Positions 35,923 through 44,279 of a stretch of 64,000 nt of DNA are shown one piece after another. The number at the start of each line of letters is the position of its first letter. The stretch's first letter is position 1. The notes beneath the pieces are model-generated. The model had not been told where the DNA came from. It saw only the letters and a program-made list of their open reading frames with translations, and ran no database searches. A program made the position numbers and the translations under genes. Source of the stretch: Enterococcus quebecensis (GTDB lineage Bacteria > Bacillota > Bacilli > Lactobacillales > Enterococcaceae); the NCBI RefSeq assembly GCF_001730365.1, contig NZ_MIKB01000017.1, positions 1-64,000 of the forward strand, given 5' to 3'.

Positions 35923-37607
35923 AATGTTTCTAATAATTCTTCATTAGGCGTGACATAGAGCGTTTTTTGATTTTCATAAATGACATATCCAGGTTTGGCT
36001 CCGTTTGGCTTATGAACATGTTTGACCTGTACATAATCAACAGGAACTTGGGCTGATAAACGATATTTAGAGTAATAAGCTGCCAGATTAGCTGCCTGTA
36101 ATAATGTCTCATCTGATGGATCGGTATCTTTAATGATTACATGGGAGCCAGGGATATCTTTTGCATGTAGCCAAATATCGGTTTTTTTGGCTGTTCTGAG
36201 AGTCAGTTGATCATTTTGCAGATTGTTACGACCAACAAGAATCAGACTGCCGTCACTTGAATAAAATTCTTCTGGTTTACTTTTTTTCGGTTGCTTTTGT
36301 TTTTTAGATCCTCGTCTTTTGACGTACCCTTGTTCAATCAATTCTTCACGGATCGTTTCAATGTCCATCGGACCTGCGATTTCTAATTGAGATAAAACTG
36401 ATTCTAAGTAACTAATTTCTTGTTCTGCTTGTTGTATTTGTCCATGAACGACTTTGACCGCATTTTTAAGCTTTTGGTATTTTTGAAAATATTTTTGTGC
36501 ATTTTGATTCGGCGTAAGTGCGGGATTTAATTTTATTTTTAGTAATTGATCTTCTTCATAATAATTCGGCAGTTCAACAAACTCGGCACCTTTAGGAACC
36601 TGCGCCATGAAGGTTGTTAAAAGCTCGCCGTCACGTCGATAGTTTTCGGCATGTTCTGTATCTGCTAATGTTTTTTTGAGTTTTACAACTTTACTTTGAT
36701 TACGTTTCAACTCATTTTCAATTTTATGAATCAATTCGCCACCTTGTTGTTTAACTCGGTCTTTTTCTGCTTTTCCACCATAAAAAGCATCTAACAACTC
36801 GCTAAGTGAGTCAAAATTTTCTTGTTTTCCTTCGAGGGAAACAAATGGAAGAGGGGTAAAATACTCCTTTTTCTCACTTAAGGTCAATGTCGGGATAGTC
36901 TGACTTTCAAGTGTAGACCAGAATGTCTGCCAAACAAGCATTTTTTCATTTGGTCGTTCATTTAAACGAAAGGCTAGTTCATCAGCGGTATCTTTTCCAA
37001 GTCCTTGAAAGTGACTTTGCAAATATTTACCGTTGAGCTCGCTAGTTTTTGAAAGAATCTCAAAGACTTTTTCTTTGCTTGCTAAGAAAGGATTTTGTTG
37101 GTCTTGTTTAGGTGGATCAATGTATTCAACACCAGGCAGTAAAGAACGATAACTATTTTGTGAGCTGCCGATATGTTTGATAGCATCTAATATTTTTCCA
37201 TTTTCTTTGTTCATCAAAACGATCGTACTATGTCTGCCCATTAATTCAACAATTAAAGCGATATTTTGTAAATCACCGAGTTCATCGCGTTTTGTAAAGG
37301 TAAAGTGGATGACTCGGTCGTTATCAATTTGATGAATCTGTTCCAAGATAGCCCCTTCAAGGAATTTGCGAAGCATCATAACAAAATTCGGTGGTGTTTC
37401 AGGATTTGCATAAGCGATTTCAGTCAGCTGTACCCGAGTATAGCTTGGGTGAGCGGATAAAAGTAATTTATGATTTTTTCCTTTTGTGCGGATAACTAGA
37501 ATAATTTCATTTTCATATGGCTGATGAATTTTTGAAATTCGGCCTGTAATTAATGCCTCAGATAATTCCGAGACCATTGCATGAGTAAATACGCCATCAA
37601 ATGACAT
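35901..37607 (-). CDS. rqcH: Ribosome quality control protein RqcH / fibronectin-binding EfbA family
   Basis: A 568-residue NFACT protein. Residues 1-190 form the NFACT-N domain (SFDGVFTHAMVSEL; EIAYANPETPPNFVMMLRK). A middle helical region and coiled coil spans about 280-430. The C-terminal NFACT-R domain has GRNNLQNDQLTLRTAKKTDIWLHAKDIPGSHVI. Family members recruit tRNA-Ala to stalled 50S subunits and add alanine tails. The same family is known as EfbA or PavA fibronectin binding proteins. I choose the ATG at 37607, six bases after GAGGG; the ATG at 37613 directly abuts that site. Single gene, convergent with the PBP. Confidence 0.93.
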   Translation of the reverse strand: MSFDGVFTHAMVSELSEALITGRISKIHQPYENEIILVIRTKGKNHKLLLSAHPSYTRVQLTEIAYANPETPPNFVMMLRKFLEGAILEQIHQIDNDRVIHFTFTKRDELGDLQNIALIVELMGRHSTIVLMNKENGKILDAIKHIGSSQNSYRSLLPGVEYIDPPKQDQQNPFLASKEKVFEILSKTSELNGKYLQSHFQGLGKDTADELAFRLNERPNEKMLVWQTFWSTLESQTIPTLTLSEKKEYFTPLPFVSLEGKQENFDSLSELLDAFYGGKAEKDRVKQQGGELIHKIENELKRNQSKVVKLKKTLADTEHAENYRRDGELLTTFMAQVPKGAEFVELPNYYEEDQLLKIKLNPALTPNQNAQKYFQKYQKLKNAVKVVHGQIQQAEQEISYLESVLSQLEIAGPMDIETIREELIEQGYVKRRGSKKQKQPKKSKPEEFYSSDGSLILVGRNNLQNDQLTLRTAKKTDIWLHAKDIPGSHVIIKDTDPSDETLLQAANLAAYYSKYRLSAQVPVDYVQVKHVHKPNGAKPGYVIYENQKTLYVTPNEELLETLKTNTPQ

Positions 37608-37813
37608 AAACATCCCTCAATTCTTTATTCGTAATAGTATTATTATAACGGAGTTCTTTTTATTTATAAAGGAAGTGGGAAATAAAAGTCGAAGAATGTG
37701 AAATTGTTTAATTTCTTTTATGTTATGATTGCTTTCTAATTTAGACTGGTCTATTATTTAACTCCAATTCAGTCTGTTGAAAAGTGAGGATACATCAAGC
37801 TATTCATCAGTAA

Positions 37814-37854
37814 AAAAACAAGAAGCTGAGTTTAGTTAGCAGCTTCTTGTTTTT
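37814..37854 (-). terminator. Terminator of the MetE-like operon
   Basis: A 15-bp perfect stem (37814-37828 with 37840-37854) flanked by A and T runs, ending just before the stop codon of the downstream MetE-like gene. Confidence 0.85.
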
Positions 37855-37857
37855 TGG

Positions 37858-38982
37858 TTAAGCATCATGCCAAACTTTTTTCGCAGTATCAATCACTAGT
37901 TGTACTTTTGCCCATTGTTCATCTTCGGTTAAATAATTCCCTTCTTCTGTAGACGCAAAACCGCACTGCGGAGAAAGACAAAGATTTTCAAGAGGGGCAT
38001 AATTGGTTGCTTCTGTTATTCGTTTGACTAGACTGTCTTGTGATTCCAATTGGGGAAACTTCGACGTGACTAATCCTAAAACGATTTTTTTAGCTGGATC
38101 ATTTTTATGAATTTGAGCTAACGGTTCAAATCCGCCAGAACGTTCATCATCATATTCTAAGAAATAGCCATCTATGTTTAACTCAGCTAAATAATCAGCA
38201 ACATGGTCATAAGGACCTGCAATCGCCCAATCGGATTTATAATTACCACGACAAACATGCATGGTAATCGTCAAGTCCTTCGGTAAATTCGCAAGAAGCT
38301 GGTTGATAACCGTCACGCCAGCGTTACATTGATAGTGCCATTGTTCAATTTCTGTCTCTGTTTTAGCATTTTCGATAAATCCTGTATACATTCCCCAAGA
38401 AGTATCGTCTAATTGAAGATAGCGACAGCCCAAGTCATAAAATTTTTGAATGGTTTGTTGATATGTTTGGACTAGATCATTAATAAAAGAAGTTTCGTCT
38501 TGATAATTTTCTGGAATAAATGTACTACTACTTTTTCGATTGAACAATAGAGTGGGAGAAGGGATAGATGCTTTAGAAAAAATTCCTTTAGGCGTATGTT
38601 CTTTTAAAAAAGTAAAAGCCTCAAAAAAAGGATGGTTCGGATTAAATGATACGGTATCTATAAATTCATAGGAAGCAGCTCTGGTTTTAACTTTGTTAAA
38701 TTGGTAGCCATCGTTAGGTGTTGTTTGTTTAATGCCATTTAAGCCCCAAAGAAAATCTAAGTGCCACCAACTACGACGAAATTCACCATCTGTTATCGCT
38801 TTTAAACCTAGTTGAGTTTGTTTATCGATCAATTCGATAATCGCCTGATCTTCAATTTGTTTTAATGTTTCTGCTGAGATTTCATGATTTGCAAATTGTT
38901 CTCTCGCTTTTTTTAATTTTTCAGGACGTAAAAAGCTGCCGACCTGATCGTAACGAAATGGGATATCTTTGATTGCTGTCAT
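37858..38982 (-). CDS. MetE C-terminal-domain-like methyltransferase, paralogue 2
   Basis: A 374-residue protein matching only the C-terminal catalytic half of cobalamin-independent methionine synthase (YxjG/YxjH family). It has RYDQVGSFLRPEKLKKAR and TDGEFRRSWWHLDFLWGL. Zinc-site residues are seen in TMHVCRGNYKSDW and the conserved SPQCGFASTEEGN, with DDERSGGFEPL between. Members methylate homocysteine or degrade S-methyl compounds; the methyl donor is not known. The start at 38982 follows AAGGAGGAAATAAT. It is 19 bases downstream of its paralogue and shares the T-box. The two differ considerably, so they may have different donors. Confidence 0.88.
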   Translation of the reverse strand: MTAIKDIPFRYDQVGSFLRPEKLKKAREQFANHEISAETLKQIEDQAIIELIDKQTQLGLKAITDGEFRRSWWHLDFLWGLNGIKQTTPNDGYQFNKVKTRAASYEFIDTVSFNPNHPFFEAFTFLKEHTPKGIFSKASIPSPTLLFNRKSSSTFIPENYQDETSFINDLVQTYQQTIQKFYDLGCRYLQLDDTSWGMYTGFIENAKTETEIEQWHYQCNAGVTVINQLLANLPKDLTITMHVCRGNYKSDWAIAGPYDHVADYLAELNIDGYFLEYDDERSGGFEPLAQIHKNDPAKKIVLGLVTSKFPQLESQDSLVKRITEATNYAPLENLCLSPQCGFASTEEGNYLTEDEQWAKVQLVIDTAKKVWHDA

Positions 38983-39001
38983 ATTATTTCCTCCTTTTAA
39001 A

Positions 39002-40120
39002 TTAAGCATCATGCCAAACATTTTTAGCAATTGTTTCTACAAGTTTAATTTTCTTCCACTGGTCTTCTTCGGTCAAATGATTGCCTTCTTGTGTTGAAGC
39101 AAAGCCGCATTGTGGAGATAAACAAATTTGATCCAAAGGAACAAATTTACTTGCTTCTTTGATTCGTTTTTCGATAACCAGAGGGTCCTCAAGTTCACCA
39201 TTTTTAGTTGTAATCAATCCTAGAACGACTCGCTGATCTTTTAATTCTTTCAAAGGCTCAAATCCACCAGAACGTTCATCGTCATATTCTAAGAAGAAGC
39301 CGTCAAATGCAGTGATTGAAAATAAATTTTGGGCAATTGTTTCATAAGTGCCGTTATAAAGCCAGTGTGACTGAAAGTTACCTTTACAAAAATGAAATGT
39401 TACAACAAGATCGTCTGGTTTATTTTCTAAAGATTTTTCTGTTACCTCTTGAAAATCAGTCAGTAGTTGATCAGCATCTAGGCCGTTCGCTTGGATCAAC
39501 TTACGGAAGCGTTCATCAAATAATCCACCCCAACTTGTGTCATCCAGTTGCAAGTAACGACAACCAGCATCATAAAATGCTTGAATAATGTCTTGGTAAG
39601 TGTTGATCAAATCTATTTTAAATGTCTCTAAAGAGAGGTAAACGGGATTTTCGTGGTATTGCTTTGACAAAATCAATGAATCTAAAAAAATCATATTTGG
39701 ACCAGGAATTGTTTGTTTAGCTAAAGTAGGAGAGGCATGTTTTTGAGTAAAGCGAAAATGATCAAGAAACGGATGATTTCTTGAAAAAGATAAAGGCCCG
39801 CTAACATAGGTTCCTTGTGCATTCGTTGTGATACCAAAAGCAGTCGTTTGAAAATCATAAACAGTAATACCGTTCAGACCTGCGATGAAGTCGAGATGCC
39901 ACCAACGGCGACGAAATTCACCATCTGTTACGGCAAGAAGACCGGCAGCTTTTTGTTTTTCGATCAAAGTAATAATCGCCTGATCTTCTACCTCCTGTAG
40001 TTCTTCTTTAGAAATATCACCAGCAGTGTATTTTGACCGAGCATCTTTTAATGCCTCTGGACGTAAAAAACTGCCTACGGTGTCGTAGCGGAAAGGGGCT
40101 TTTGAGTTAGTGTTTCCCAT
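39002..40120 (-). CDS. MetE C-terminal-domain-like methyltransferase, paralogue 1
   Basis: A 372-residue paralogue of the next gene, with RYDTVGSFLRPEALKDAR, TDGEFRRRWWHLDFIAGL, LQLDDTSWGGLF, TFHFCKGNFQSHW and SPQCGFASTQEGN. In place of T-x-H-V-C-R it has T-F-H-F-C-K, still keeping His and Cys for zinc. The start at 40120 follows GGAGGAATAATC; an in-frame codon at 40162 lies within the T-box terminator and is rejected. As first gene behind a T-box it should be made when a charged tRNA, most likely tRNA-Met, is scarce. Confidence 0.88.
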   Translation of the reverse strand: MGNTNSKAPFRYDTVGSFLRPEALKDARSKYTAGDISKEELQEVEDQAIITLIEKQKAAGLLAVTDGEFRRRWWHLDFIAGLNGITVYDFQTTAFGITTNAQGTYVSGPLSFSRNHPFLDHFRFTQKHASPTLAKQTIPGPNMIFLDSLILSKQYHENPVYLSLETFKIDLINTYQDIIQAFYDAGCRYLQLDDTSWGGLFDERFRKLIQANGLDADQLLTDFQEVTEKSLENKPDDLVVTFHFCKGNFQSHWLYNGTYETIAQNLFSITAFDGFFLEYDDERSGGFEPLKELKDQRVVLGLITTKNGELEDPLVIEKRIKEASKFVPLDQICLSPQCGFASTQEGNHLTEEDQWKKIKLVETIAKNVWHDA

Positions 40121-40159
40121 GATTATTCCTCCATTTTTGATTTGACTTATTGAAAAATA

Positions 40160-40449
40160 CAAAAAAAGCCCAATACTTTGTTCAAAAGTAAAGGACGACG
40201 AGTCGTGTTACCACCTTTAATTTAAAAATCTCTCACAAGATTTTCCTCAATAGGGACAGATCATAATAATCAATACCATGACGCTGTAATGGGCGCTCCC
40301 AGCGTTAGCTAAATAAGTATTCACCAACGCTAACGAAAAGACCATCTTCCTGTTCTTCAAAATTATCTCTTTTCAGCTTCCGAGACTCTCTCATTAATTT
40401 TATAAAAACAGTACTCTTCTTTTCATAGTTTTCTAATGTATTCGTAATT
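40160..40449 (-). promoter_or_regulatory. T-box leader of the MetE-like operon
   Basis: On the minus strand the leader contains a T-box-like AAAGGTGGTAACACG near 40200-40214. It is overlapped by a terminator (40168-40179 with 40185-40196, then seven T residues). A long stem-I-like region lies at its 5' part, with AGAGAGTCTCGG near 40385. T-boxes let uncharged tRNA block termination. Methionine specificity is inferred from the genes; several ATG triplets lie in the candidate specifier region and I cannot fix the right one by eye. Confidence 0.8.
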
Positions 40450-40455
40450 AACCAA

Positions 40456-40484
40456 AGTATAGGCTAGGGGGGTGTTTTTGTCAA
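40456..40484 (-). promoter_or_regulatory. Promoter of the T-box operon
   Basis: On the minus strand TTGACA (40479-40484) and TATACT (40456-40461) are 17 bases apart, an almost perfect sigma-A promoter. Transcription would start near 40449. Confidence 0.85.
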
Positions 40485-40650
40485 CAACTGGAATTTGTGT
40501 TTTATGATTGTAGTTTCTTCACATTTATATATTAAAAAATAAATAACAGCGCATTTTTTTATTAAAACTATGAGAGGTATTATTTGTTATACTAGGCAAA
40601 GGTAAGAAGTATTAGTATAATAAACATATAAGTTGTAGAGGAGAGAAAAC

Positions 40651-41319
40651 ATGAAGAAAAATTTTATTGATGTTAAAGACGATTTCGTGGCTTCTTTAAA
40701 TAGACAGAAAAAGCTTACTGCAATTATTTTGGCTATAATCGTTGTATTGATTATTGGTTTATTTATCATCGTACCAAAAGTACAAGCGAATATTCGCGCT
40801 TCTGAGATTAATTCTTTAGTAAGCGAAGAAAAGTTAGCTAAAAAAGCAAATTATTTAGATGCGAAAACAGCCGATACAGAAATCAGCGAAAAAACAGCAA
40901 TGACTGTTTTATTCTCAGCTCCTAGTGGAAAAACTTATCAGAAAGTTATCGATATTCTAAAAGATTCTAAACAAATGAAAGACTTCAATCATAGTATTTA
41001 CATTTATCCAATTGTTTATGATGCACAGACAATCGAAAGTAAATATAATATTAAAAAAGATGAAGTGACGATTATTTTCTTTGAAAATGGAAAAGAGAAA
41101 AATAGATTGTCTATCAGCGAAAATTATGATGCGAAGACTATGCTTATAACTGAATTAAATCAGTTACCATTGTCAAGTATGGGACAAACTATTCACCCTC
41201 CAGCATCATCTGCTCCACCTACAACGACACAGACGACGCAAACAACGTCAGAATCGCAATCGACTGGGCAAGAAGGAGCAGTTGAGCAATCTGTTGAAAC
41301 TGATTCGTTTGCACAATAA
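40651..41319 (+). CDS. Membrane-anchored extracellular protein of unknown function
   Basis: A 222-residue protein with a basic N-terminus, one membrane segment (about 22-44, TAIILAIIVVLIIGLFII) and an outside domain. The segment AMTVLFSAPSGKTYQKVIDIL followed by HSIYIYPIVYD and VTIIFFENGKEKNRL has the strand-helix rhythm of a thioredoxin-like fold. The CxxC is missing, so redox activity is not supported. The tail is rich in Thr, Ser, Gln and Pro and probably disordered. GAGGAGAG precedes the ATG. A 32-residue membrane peptide and a GNAT gene follow closely. I do not recognise the family. Confidence 0.65.
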   Translation: MKKNFIDVKDDFVASLNRQKKLTAIILAIIVVLIIGLFIIVPKVQANIRASEINSLVSEEKLAKKANYLDAKTADTEISEKTAMTVLFSAPSGKTYQKVIDILKDSKQMKDFNHSIYIYPIVYDAQTIESKYNIKKDEVTIIFFENGKEKNRLSISENYDAKTMLITELNQLPLSSMGQTIHPPASSAPPTTTQTTQTTSESQSTGQEGAVEQSVETDSFAQ

Positions 41320-41346
41320 ACATATCATCAGAAAGAAGGGCTTAAT

Positions 41347-41445
41347 ATGGAAGGATTTATTCTATTCATTTTATTGGGACTTTTTATAATCACACCTAAA
41401 TTACAGCGTGTATACGTGAGAAGTGATCGACGTGAAAAGTACTAA
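41347..41445 (+). CDS. Small membrane peptide, 32 residues
   Basis: A short gene with AGAAGGG upstream of the ATG at 41347. It encodes a hydrophobic stretch, GFILFILLGLFIITP, followed by a basic tail ending RSDRREKY. The end overlaps the likely start of the GNAT gene in another frame, suggesting translational coupling. No family is recognised. Good placement between two genes with short spacing is the main support. Confidence 0.5.
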   Translation: MEGFILFILLGLFIITPKLQRVYVRSDRREKY

Positions 41446-42013
41446 ATGGCGGACTTTGGCAATAGATATACTAAAAAAGAGGACTCAGCCCAACTCTGAG
41501 TCCTCTTTCAAACATAATTCATCAAAAAAAGTCAGAATCAATGAAAAGATTCGCCTCGTTCCCTTTGATAACATTCGAAAAGAATCACTAAAATGGTATC
41601 AGGATCCAGAAAGCATGTATAATATCGTTGGTGTAAAAATGACCTACACAAAAGAAGAAATTAACCAAATGTATACATGGCAAAATGAACATGGCTTACT
41701 TTATTATATTGAATATAATAGAGGTAGTCGTTTTCAAACAATTGGGGATGTCTGGTTAGCTGAAGATGATTATGCAATTGTTATTGATCAAGAATATCGT
41801 AATCGTCATATTGGACGAATAGTTACAAAATATTTTCTGTTTAAATCGAAAAAAATGGGCCGAGAGTATATGACCGTAAGTGAAATTTTTAATTGGAATA
41901 AAGCTTCCCAAAAAATGTTTACAAGTTTAAAATTCTATCCATTTAATGAACAAAAAGATAGTTGGAGTTATCGGAGAAAGTTAAAAAGACCAAGAAAATT
42001 AAATTCACTATAG
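41423..42013 (+). CDS. GNAT-family N-acetyltransferase
   Basis: A protein of up to 196 residues with the GNAT fold from about residue 40: RLVPFDNIRKESLKWYQDPES, then TIGDVWLAEDDYAIVIDQEYRNRHIGR (Q/R-x-x-G-x-G/A-like acetyl-CoA loop, here RNRHIGR). EYMTVSEIFNWNKASQKMFTSLKF is the usual final N-x-x-S helix. The substrate is unknown. The start is uncertain: GTG at 41423 or 41432, or TTG at 41456. The first 30 codons are unusual because they contain a perfect 13-bp hairpin resembling a terminator (41476-41508), so expression may be attenuated there. Confidence 0.7.
   Translation: MIDVKSTKWRTLAIDILKKRTQPNSESSFKHNSSKKVRINEKIRLVPFDNIRKESLKWYQDPESMYNIVGVKMTYTKEEINQMYTWQNEHGLLYYIEYNRGSRFQTIGDVWLAEDDYAIVIDQEYRNRHIGRIVTKYFLFKSKKMGREYMTVSEIFNWNKASQKMFTSLKFYPFNEQKDSWSYRRKLKRPRKLNSL
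41476..41508 (+). promoter_or_regulatory. Terminator-like hairpin inside the GNAT N-terminus
   Basis: AAAGAGGACTCAG and CTGAGTCCTCTTT form a 13-bp perfect stem around a seven-base loop, preceded by A residues and followed by TTTC. It lies 30 bases after the 32-residue peptide and within the GNAT reading frame. It could stop a share of transcripts before the acetyltransferase. Confidence 0.5.
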
Positions 42014-42037
42014 GTAAGGTTTTGAACATTTTTAGAC

Positions 42038-42067
42038 TTGACGAACAAATTATAGTTGGTGTAAACT
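42038..42067 (+). promoter_or_regulatory. Promoter of the trp transporter leader
   Basis: TTGACG (42038-42043) and TAAACT (42062-42067) with an 18-base spacer lie about 30 bases before the leader peptide start. Confidence 0.55.
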
Positions 42068-42098
42068 TATCTTAATAGAAAACTATAGGAGTGATTAC

Positions 42099-42161
42099 AT
42101 GAACAGACTATCCAACCCAATCAACCAATTGAATAATTCATGGCAAAACTGGCGTAGATAG
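42099..42161 (+). CDS. Tryptophan-containing leader peptide
   Basis: A 20-codon ORF with a good AGGAG site upstream of its ATG. It encodes MNRLSNPINQLNNSWQNWRR. Two Trp codons lie near the end (42141 and 42150), which is far above chance for a peptide of this size. It is followed by mutually exclusive hairpins and two terminators, then by a tryptophan-type ABC transporter. This fits a classical attenuator in which ribosome stalling at Trp codons reports low charged tRNA-Trp. The peptide itself probably has no other role. Confidence 0.8.
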   Translation: MNRLSNPINQLNNSWQNWRR

Positions 42162-42179
42162 TTGTATGTATGATACTCT

Positions 42180-42280
42180 CATAGATGCAACTTTAGAAGA
42201 CAAATTCTAAATTTTGTATCTATGTTGGTTTGTTCAAGTTGAATTTTTGACCGCATAGATGATGGATCTATGTGGTTTTT
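42180..42280 (+). promoter_or_regulatory. Attenuator with alternative hairpins
   Basis: Four related segments can pair: CATAGATGCAA (42180-42190), TTGTATCTATG (42214-42224), ACCGCATAGAT (42250-42260) and ATCTATGTGGT (42266-42276). Segments 1 and 2 form one hairpin with an inner TTTAGAA/TTCTAAA stem. Segments 3 and 4 form a terminator followed by TTTTT. Segments 2 and 3 can pair instead as the antiterminator. Confidence 0.75.
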
Positions 42281-42286
42281 GTTTAT

Positions 42287-42329
42287 AAAACAACGACCGC
42301 TCCTTTTTAGGATTTGTCGTTGTTTTTTT
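42287..42329 (+). terminator. Second terminator in the trpXYZ leader
   Basis: AAAACAACGAC pairs with GTCGTTGTTTT (42287-42297 with 42316-42326), with an inner TCCT/AGGA and a T run after it. It lies between the attenuator and the start of the transporter genes, giving a tandem stop. Confidence 0.75.
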
Positions 42330-42383
42330 ATTTGAATATTGTTACTTCATTTTTATTTATTTTTTATAGTAGGAGGAAAAGAA

Positions 42384-43373
42384 ATGAGAAAAAACCGCTT
42401 ATCGATCGTTGTAATAATTATTGTTGTCTTTTTAATTGCTTCATTTTTTGTAGAAAAGAAAGAAACGGCTAAAGAAAATCTACCGACAGTAGGCGTGCTA
42501 CAATTTGTTAGTCATCCGGCCTTAGACCAAATTTATAAAGGGATTCAAGCAGGATTGAAAGAAAAAGGGTATGAAGATGGTAAAAATATGACAATTGCTT
42601 TTCAAAACGGACAAGCTGATCAAAGTAAGTTAGCTACTATGAGCCAACAACTGGTGCAAGAAAAAAAATCAGATGTTTTGATTGGTATAGCCACCCCAGC
42701 AGCTCAGGCGCTTGCTAATACAACATCAGAGATTCCTATTGTATTAGGAGCAATTACTGATCCGGTGAGTGCGGGACTTGTAAAAGATAATCAAAGACCG
42801 GGAGGAAATATAACTGGTGTTAGTGATAAATCACCTGTTGACGCGCAGTTTGACTTAGTGTCTGAAATTTTGCCTCAAAGTAAAAAAATTGGAATTTTAT
42901 ATGCATCATCTGAGGAAAATTCAAAATATCAGGTAGAAGAAGCAAAAAGAGTTGCTGAGAAAAAAGGGTTGAGTGTCAAAACCTTTGCAGTTCCTTCTAG
43001 TAATGAAATTGCTCAAACAGTTCAAGTGATGGCAAGAGAAGTTGACGTTATTTATATTCCAACGGATAATACAATTGCCAATGCAATGCAGACCGTAGTT
43101 AATGAAGCTGACAAAACCAAAACACCCATTATTCCATCAGTAGACACAATGGTGGAACAAGGGGGAGTAGCAACAGTTGGAATCAATCAATATGACTTAG
43201 GGGTTCAAACAGGTAAGATGGCAGCTGATATTTTATCAGGAAAAGCAAAGCCTGCAACGACTCCAGTTTATACATTTAAAACAGGAGATATCATTATTAA
43301 TCAAAAACAAGCGGATAGATTAGGCATTTCAATACCTGAAACTATTCGTTCAAAAGCGAAAATCATCGAATAA
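42384..43373 (+). CDS. trpX: Tryptophan-type ABC transporter substrate-binding protein
   Basis: A 329-residue periplasmic-binding-protein-type receptor of the ABC sub-family DUF534 (TrpX). One hydrophobic N-terminal segment (about 5-22) tethers it; there is no lipobox cysteine. The domain starts LPTVGVLQFVSHPALDQIYKGI and contains VLIGIATPAAQALANTT, IPIVLGAITDPVSAGLV and NITGVSDKSPVDAQ. I place the start at ATG 42384 after AGGAGGAAAAG. The Trp-codon leader upstream supports tryptophan, or a related compound, as ligand. Permease and ATPase follow. Confidence 0.85.
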   Translation: MRKNRLSIVVIIIVVFLIASFFVEKKETAKENLPTVGVLQFVSHPALDQIYKGIQAGLKEKGYEDGKNMTIAFQNGQADQSKLATMSQQLVQEKKSDVLIGIATPAAQALANTTSEIPIVLGAITDPVSAGLVKDNQRPGGNITGVSDKSPVDAQFDLVSEILPQSKKIGILYASSEENSKYQVEEAKRVAEKKGLSVKTFAVPSSNEIAQTVQVMAREVDVIYIPTDNTIANAMQTVVNEADKTKTPIIPSVDTMVEQGGVATVGINQYDLGVQTGKMAADILSGKAKPATTPVYTFKTGDIIINQKQADRLGISIPETIRSKAKIIE

Positions 43374-43391
43374 GCATAAGGAGAGGATCAA

Positions 43392-44279
43392 ATGATTGTT
43401 TCAGCAATTGGACAAGGAATGTTATGGGCAATATTAGGGTTAGGAATTTTTATGACCTATCGAATTTTAAATTTTCCAGATATGACAACGGAAGGATCGT
43501 TTCCTTTAGGAGGAGCGGTTTGTGTTACAGCGATTACCTCAGGAATTCACCCGATTCTAGCAACTTTACTAGGCGTTTTAGCTGGAATGTGTGCTGGATT
43601 GGTGACAGGGTTATTATTTACAAAAGGGAAAATACCGATTATTTTGGCTGGTATTTTAGTGATGTCAGGTTTGAATTCAGTTATTCTTTATGTAATGCAA
43701 ACACCAAACCTATCTTTATTAAACAAACCTAAAATTCAAGATCTATTTTTGAACCTAAACTTACCTAACTATTATGACATTGTATTTTTGGGTGTAATCT
43801 TTCTAACGATTATCATTAGTTTACTATTATTTTTCTTCAATACTAATTTAGGCCAAGCCTACATTGCGACAGGTGACAACGAAGAGATGGCTCGATCTAT
43901 TGGGATTAAAACAGATTCTATGAAGATTTTAGGATTGACTTTATCAAATGGTGTCATTGCTTTATCAGGTGCACTGATTGCTCAAAATGATGGCTATGCG
44001 GATGTGAATAAAGGTACAGGTGTAATTGTTATTGGTCTAGCATCAATTATTATTGGTGAAGTATTATTTGGCGAATTAACTTTTGCTGAACGATTAGTGG
44101 CAATAGTTGTGGGAAGTATAATTTATCAACTACTTATCTTATTAGTGATCAAGCTTGGGTTTGATACAACATACTTAAAAATCTTTTCTGCAGTGATTTT
44201 GGCGGTATGTCTAATGATTCCTCAAGTGAAGAAAGCATTGAATCTACATTTTCTACCTGAGAAGGAGGGGGAAAAATGA
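43392..44279 (+). CDS. trpY: Tryptophan-type ABC transporter permease
   Basis: A 295-residue permease of the branched-chain amino acid (LivH-like) class with about eight to nine membrane segments. GLGIFMTYRILNFPDMTTEGSF at the N-terminus and YIATGDNEEMARSIGIKTD form the cytoplasmic coupling loop. It overlaps the ATPase start by four bases (ATGA), which indicates tight coupling. AGGAGAGG precedes the ATG. Probably forms the membrane channel for the TrpX ligand. Confidence 0.87.
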   Translation: MIVSAIGQGMLWAILGLGIFMTYRILNFPDMTTEGSFPLGGAVCVTAITSGIHPILATLLGVLAGMCAGLVTGLLFTKGKIPIILAGILVMSGLNSVILYVMQTPNLSLLNKPKIQDLFLNLNLPNYYDIVFLGVIFLTIIISLLLFFFNTNLGQAYIATGDNEEMARSIGIKTDSMKILGLTLSNGVIALSGALIAQNDGYADVNKGTGVIVIGLASIIIGEVLFGELTFAERLVAIVVGSIIYQLLILLVIKLGFDTTYLKIFSAVILAVCLMIPQVKKALNLHFLPEKEGEK

